From the NCBI RefSeq assembly GCF_019175385.1, contig NC_083338.1:68704712-68768711 (forward strand): 64,000 bases of DNA. The letters run 5' to 3'. Below the pieces are notes generated by a model. It worked only from the letters and a program-made list of their open reading frames with translations. It did no database searches and had not been told where the DNA came from. Each line of letters starts with the position of its first letter. The first letter of the stretch is position 1. Of the stretch, positions 58,421 to 64,000 are shown piece after piece. This DNA comes from Lycium barbarum. Lineage: Eukaryota; Streptophyta; Magnoliopsida; Solanales; Solanaceae. The position numbers were made by a program, and so were the translations under genes.

Positions 58421-61400
58421 GTATATTATCGGTATTCTCTCATGATGTATATGCTTTGATTGATCTGAGCTCCACATTATCATATGTTACTCCATATATT
58501 GCGAGTCGATTTATAATTGAGCCGGAGTCTATCAAACCTTTTGAGGTGTCTACACCCGTGGGTGAATCGGTAATAGCTCTCCGAGTATATAGGAATTGTG
58601 TGATTGTGATTTGTGATCGTCGTACCGTGATTGATTTGCATGAGCTAGAAATGGTAGATTTTGACGTTATTATGGGCATGGATTGGTTGGCTTCTTGTTT
58701 TGCCAATGTTGATTGCCGAATGAAGATGGTTCGTTTCCAGTTTCCGGGAGAACCAGTCTTAGAATGGAAAGGGAATGCGGCATCACCAAAAGGGTAGGTT
58801 TATTTCCTATCTAAAGGCAAGGAAAATGATCACAAAAGGGTGCATTTATCATCTAGTACGAGTTAAAGATGTAGAAGCTGAGTCGCCGACTCTACAGTCA
58901 GTTCCAGTGGTGAACGAATTTCCGGATGTGTTCCCGGAAGAGCTTCCAGGCCTTCCTCCCGAACGGGAAATTGATTTTTCCATTGATGTGTTGCCAGGCA
59001 CCACACCTATATCTATTCCCCCATATAGAATGGCACCCGCGGAATTGAAAGAGTTGAAGGAGCAATTGAGGGACTTGCTTGATAAAGGCTTCATTAGGCC
59101 TAGTTCATCCCCGTGGGGAGCACCCGTATTGTTCGTCCGAAAGAAGGATGGATCCTTGAGAATGTGCATTGATTATCGACAATTGAATAAAGTGACGATT
59201 AAAAGAAAGTATCCACTTCCGAGGATCGATGATTTATTTGATCAATTGCAAGGTGCCAAATGGTTTTCAAAGATTGATTTGATGTCCGGGTACCACCAAG
59301 TAAGAGTTAGGGAGAAAGATATCCCTAAGACAGCTTTCAGAACAAGATATGGCCATTTCGAGTTCCGAGTAATGTCGTTTGGGTTAACTAATGCACCGGC
59401 AGCGTTTATGGACTTAATGAATAATGTATTCAAACCTTTTCTGGATCTATTCGTGATTGTATTCATCGACGATATCATGGTGTATTCTAGATCCGAGATA
59501 GATCATGCGGAGTATCTGCGTATAGTTCTTGGAGTTCTGCGAGCTCAAGAGTTGTTTGCAAAATTCTCCAAGTGTGAGTTTTGGTTGAACTCAGTATCAT
59601 TTCTGGGCCATATTGTTACAGCTGATGGTATTCGGGTGGATAGCCAAAAGATTGAGGCCGTGAAGACTTGGCCAAGGCCCACGACTCCTACGGAGGTTCG
59701 TAGCTTTTTGGGCTTAGCAGGTTATTACAGAAGATTTGTTGAAGGTTTCTCTTCTATTTCTGCACCGCTCACAAAGTTGACTCAGAAGTCAGCTAAGTTT
59801 CAATGGACAGATGCCTGCGAGCGTAGCTTCCAAGAGTTGAAAGATAGATTGACTTCTGCCCCAGTCTTGACACTTCTAGAGGGATTGGAAGGGTATGTTG
59901 TTTATTGCGATGCTTCAGGCGTCGGGCTAGGTTGTGTACTGATGCAACACGGTAAGGTGATTGCGTATGCTTCTAGGCAATTGCGGAAACATGAACAGAA
60001 TTACCCGACCCATGATTTAGAATTAGCCGCAGTGGTCCATGCATTAAAGATATGGCGACATTATTTATATGGTGTCCATTTGGATGTTTATACAGATCAT
60101 AAGATCCTTCAGTATATCTTCAAGCAGAAAGAGTTGAATTTGCGACAACGACGATGGTTGGAGTTGCTAAAGGATTACGATGTTGATATCTTGTATCACC
60201 CCGGAAAGGCTAACGTTGTGGCTGACGTTCTTAGCCGCAGATCCATGGGAAGTCTAAGTGATGTACGACCAGAAAAGAAAGAGATGTCCCGTGAGCTTCA
60301 ACAGTTAGCGAGCCTAGGAGTCCGAGTAGTGGACTCAGGTAGCAGCGGAGCTACTATTCAGAATTCAGCAGTTTCATCGCTAGTAGCGGAAGTAAAAGAG
60401 CGACAATATGAGGATCCCATGCTAATGCAGTACAGAGATACACTCCCTCAGAAGGAGGAGTCATCATTTGATATTTCGGGAGACGGAGTTCTCCGATGTC
60501 GAGGCAGGTTATGTGTTCCCGATGTGGTAGGTCTACGTCACCAAATATTGAGGGAAGCTCATTGTTCCCGTTACTCCGTACACCCCGGAGCGACGAAAAT
60601 GTATCATGATCTTAAGTCTATATACTGGTGGAATGGAATGAAGAAAGATATAGCGGAATTCGTAGCTCAGTGTCCTAACTGCCAACAAGTGAAGATTGAA
60701 CACCAAAAGCCGGGTGGATTATTGGAAGCTATAGAAATCCCAACTTGGAAGTGGGAAGTGATTAATATGGATTTCATTACAGGGTTAACCCGTTCTCGAC
60801 GTAAGTATGATTCCATATGGGTGATTGTGGATAGACTCACAAAGTCATCTCATTTCTTACCGGTCAGGACGACCTATGTGGCAGAAGATTATGCGAAGCT
60901 TTATCTTAAAGAGATAGTGAAACTCCATGGCGTTCCAGTATCTGTTATCTCCGATAGAGGGACCCAGTTTACAGCCAAGTTTTGGAGATCGTTCCAAGAG
61001 GGTCTAGGGACCCAAGTGCGCCTAAGCACGACATTTCACCCACAGACCGATGGGCAAGCTGAACGCACTATTTAGACTCTCGAGGATATGTTACGAGCAT
61101 GTATGATAGACCTTGGAGGAAATTGGGATGACCATTTGCCACTCATTGAGTTTGCTTACAATAACAGTTATCATTCTAGCATTAAAATGGCACCGTATGA
61201 GGCTTTATATGGGCGAAAGTGTAGATCCCCGATTGGGTGGTTTGAAACTGGAGAGGCCAAGTTGATAGGGCCATATTTGGTCCAGCAAGCTATAGAGAAA
61301 GTCAAGCTCATACAAGATCGGTTGTTAGCGGCTCAAAGTCGCCAGAAGTCCTATGCGGATAATCGTCGAAGTGACTTAGAGTTCCAAGTTAAGGATTGGG

Positions 61401-61814
61401 TATTATGAGATTTGGCAAAAAGGGGAAGCTCAGTCCCCGGTATATTGGACCATATGTGATTGTGCGCAAATAGGCAAAGTGGCCTATGAGTTAGATCTAC
61501 CTCCGGAATTGGAGCCAGTCCATCCAGTATTCCATGTCTCGATGCTTCGAAAATGTGTTGGAGATCCCACTAGGATCGTCCCAGTCAATGATGTGCAAAT
61601 GACAGAGAAATTGACTTATGAAGAGGTACCCATTGCCATATTAGATAGGCAAGTACGGAGGCTTAGGAACAAGGAAGTGGCCTCAATTAAAGTTCTGTGG
61701 AGGAATAGCAATCGAGAGGAGATGACATGGGAAGCAGAAGAAAGTATGCGATCTAAATACCCACATTTATTTCAGCTCGTGGAAGAAGCCCAAGATGAGA
61801 TGTCAAGATCATAA
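58421..61814 (+). pseudogene. pol: E11 pol: protease, RT, RNase H, integrase, chromodomain-like tail
   Basis: The protease active site reads LIDLSST (Asp near 58462), with the Gly of the usual DPGST changed to Ser. A one-base gain near 58793 (AAAAGGG) shifts the frame. The 766-codon segment 58775-61075 then holds reverse transcriptase (FIDD at residues 230-233), RNase H (Asp379, Glu416, Asp441) and integrase (His596, His603, Cys633, Cys636; Asp666, Asp727, Glu763, with 35 residues between the last two). TAG at 61073-61075 replaces a Gln just after that Glu. The frame resumes to 61408, where about 28 bp are missing between DWV and MRFG. After another shift near 61470 it ends with the chromodomain-like tail (SIKVLWRN, TWEAEESM) at 61814. 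Confidence 0.93.
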
Positions 61815-61983
61815 GGTATGTATATTTCCTTTTATGCTTTTGGGTCATGTGTGGCCAAAATTTTTTATGTTGTTACGTTGTGGCCCTGTGTGGCATAGAT
61901 ATTATGGGTTGTTGTGGCAAGATGGTAGCGCCATCTTATAAGGGGAACTCTGGCGAAATTTTTGTAGAATTCCCCGAGACTTT

Positions 61984-62019
61984 AACATTCGAGGACGAAT
62001 GTTCCTAAGGGGGGGAGAA
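61984..62019 (+). other. E11 pre-PPT hairpin and polypurine tract
   Basis: AACATTCG (61984-61991), AGGA, CGAATGTT (61996-62003), then AAGGGGGGGAGAA (62007-62019) touching the LTR. Confidence 0.92.
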
Positions 62020-63027
62020 TGTTGCACCTCGGAAAATTCCCCGTTGGTACGCAAGTAAACGAACTAGTGATGTGTGTGAGGAGTGCGAGTGTATAATGTT
62101 TCATGAGCAATGTGCGTATATGGACGATAATGATTAGAATGAAAAGTCGAGAAATGTGTAAAGTTGAAAGTTGGCAAAACTGCCCAGTGGTCGTAAAGTG
62201 CAAAATATGGACCGTAAAATTGAATACGGTCCGTAAACTGGCAGTCGTAAATTGCCATGCAAGGTTTCAACTTTCTGCCCAGCTGAGAAGTGGTAAAATA
62301 CGACCTGGTGGACGGACCGTAAAGTGATTTACGGCCCGTAAACCGTGGTCGTAAATCACCATGCATGCAGCCAAAGTTTCTGGTTCTGCTTAAGGTTAAA
62401 GACGACCACGAGGGACGGTCCGTAAACTGGAATACGGACCGTAAACCTCCATGGACGACCACTGTACACCTCAGCACAGAATTTCAATTCATTAAATATG
62501 AGGACCAAGACTTGTTTTATTTCATTTCTACATTACACCACTTCTCTCTAGAATCATCTCTCTACATTTATTTCATAAGTTTTCAAGGATTATAAGTCAC
62601 AAACAACATAAACAAGTGAATCAAGTGTAAGCAAGCCATTAAATACCATTCAAGTCAAGAAATGCAAATGGAGAAAAACTAAGGTTTTGCTCAAAGTGGA
62701 GTATTATTAACCAAAGCTTGTTCCTACAACTTCTAAGGTAAGATTCATGATTTTTACATGATGTTTAAGGTATTGAAGAGTTGAAATACATGGATTGTAG
62801 AAAATATGGTACAGTAGGTCATGAATGATGAATAGTGGCATTTTGAGGAATAGTTTGAATTGAATCATGAATGTTGTTGTGTTGTGATATGAATGCATTA
62901 TAAATGGTATTACGATCATGAACTAGACACTTTAGACGAATGGACGAAGTTGGATGTTATGACCATGAATATAGGTGAATTAGAGGAAAATTAAGGAGTC
63001 TAAATAATGTGGATAACGTGAATGACT
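62020..63027 (+). repeat. E11 3' LTR, 5' portion
   Basis: Matches 54523 to about 55512. It contains the palindrome TTTACGG-C-CCGTAAA near 62328-62342, which is missing in the 5' LTR. E12 interrupts after TGACT (63023-63027). Confidence 0.92.
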
Positions 63028-64000
63028 TGTTATATCCCGTGTTTTCGCGTATCCGGAAAATTTGGAATAATTGTGACTTGTAAAGAATAAGGCCACATTT
63101 TGATTTCATTTGACATATATGTTGGTTATGAAAAGTGTTGACGCGGAGACATCGGGGAAGGCCAAGGGAAAAATTGGAATTTTGGAAATTTATTTCGGGA
63201 ATTTCAAAATGAGAATTCTAACAAATGGGCTAAAAAAAAATTGAAAACAAAAGGCCCAACCATGGAAGGTGGCCGGCCATAGCTCCATTGGCCCAAGCCC
63301 ATAATTAATAAAACCCATGTGAATTAAATAGATAACCATTCTTATTTCCTTCATAACTCAAGAAGTTTCAAGAAAATAAAAGCTTGGAGGAGAAAGACCA
63401 AGCAATTCGGCCAAGAGGTGGAGAAAAAGAAGACCAAAAATCTTGCCCCAAAAATTTATTTCTCATAGTATTCCCACTAATTCAAGGGCCCCCGTTAACG
63501 TGGTATAATTGTTAGAGCGAGAAAACCACTAGTCGTCACAAAGTCATAACCCTAGCCAAGTGAAGAGTTGAAGGAAAAAGGTAAGAATTAATTTTCTTTT
63601 CTATGTTATGGATGCTTGTAAATGTTGTAGTGTAGAGAAATGAGTGAAAACCATGTAAATAATGTGTGTTGTGAATGTGGTCGTGTAGTAGTAATATGGC
63701 CGTGTGCATGTGTGGTGGTGAGAGCAATGGTTCAATGATTTCATTTAGTGTTTTAGTTGTGGTTGTTATGAATTATGTGTTGACAATGGAAGTTTGATGA
63801 TTTTGGGGTGAAGTCGTGAATGTGGGGTGTAGATTGTGCATGTATGTGTGTGGCCGTGGGGTATGGGTTGGTGGAGGAAGATGAATTAGATTCTATTTAG
63901 TTTGTTAGTTGTGTTGTTGTGGTGTTTGTGATGTAAATAAGGGTTTAATGAATCAAGTTGGTATTGAATTTGCTTGTATGTAATTATGAGAAATTATGTA
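63028..64000 (+). repeat. E12: start of an LTR (E3/E9-related family)
   Basis: Starts TGTTATATCCCGTGTTTTCG, like the element-sense LTR starts of E3 and E9, and has the same GGCCGGCC-bearing region near 63270. It runs off the right edge. TGACT (63023-63027) is the expected target duplication. No coding sequence is seen in it. Confidence 0.85.

Larger units (their letters stand above)
54523..63027 (+). mobile_element. E11: gypsy element with both LTR starts, cut by E12
   Basis: Plus-strand element: 5' LTR 54523-56821, primer site, leader, gag, pol, polypurine tract, and 3' LTR from 62020 to 63027, where E12 interrupts. GAATG (54518-54522) is its expected target duplication. By eye the LTRs differ at about 20 of 1000 positions plus a 21-bp length difference in the palindrome cluster. 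Gag-pol has four in-frame stops, two frameshifts and one short deletion. Confidence 0.93.

Overview
This window is plant nuclear DNA made almost entirely of nested Ty3/gypsy LTR retrotransposons. I found no host gene, tRNA, rRNA or CRISPR array. The elements resemble the Tekay/Del chromovirus type: gag and pol are fused in one reading frame, an initiator-Met tRNA primer site (TGGTATCAGAGC) follows each 5' LTR, and a chromodomain-like tail follows the integrase. LTRs are large (2.3-3.0 kb) and end in TG...CA. The LTR style suggests a dicot, probably Solanaceae; that is inference. Elements are named E1-E12 from left to right. All coordinates come from reading the sequence by eye.

Left cluster (1-25125). 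E4 (minus; gag, part of pol and a 5' LTR, 18836-24664) was hit in its pol by E2 (plus; remnant 5' LTR 1506-2434, 3' LTR 16006-18835), a non-autonomous element with about 2.4 kb of internal DNA and no gag-pol. E2 was hit in its internal region by the complete E3 (minus; 2684-13871, target duplication GCAAG) and in its 5' LTR by E1 (plus; only an LTR end, 1-1505). E4 itself lies against an LTR promoter fragment (24665-25125).

Middle (25126-33581). E5 (plus) is an old, heavily broken pol followed by an LTR. E6 is a chimeric minus-strand LTR with no matching target duplication. E7 is a fragment of another LTR.

Right cluster (33582-64000). E8 (minus) carries E9 (minus; 37468-47227, target duplication CTCGG) inside its integrase, and E10 (minus) inside its 5' LTR. 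E10 carries E11 (plus; 54523-63027) beside its polypurine tract, and E11 carries E12 (plus; LTR start only) inside its 3' LTR. Counting E7, this is a stack five insertions deep. The missing halves of E1, E2, E4, E8, E10 and E12 should lie just outside the window.

Every gag-pol copy is broken by stops, frameshifts or deletions, so all are scored as pseudogenes. The most interesting content is non-coding and shared between diverged elements: (1) a 39-40 nt stem-loop about 42 nt after the primer site, with an 8-nt loop whose 6-nt palindrome changes sequence but mostly stays self-complementary, resembling a retroviral RNA dimerization site; (2) a tandem double hairpin in the LTRs with compensatory changes; (3) a hairpin just upstream of the polypurine tract; (4) clusters of CGG-N-CCG palindromes upstream of the LTR TATA boxes. 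The gene-less E2 keeps all three shared structural signals outside the promoter, as expected of a cis-acting parasite of its coding relatives.
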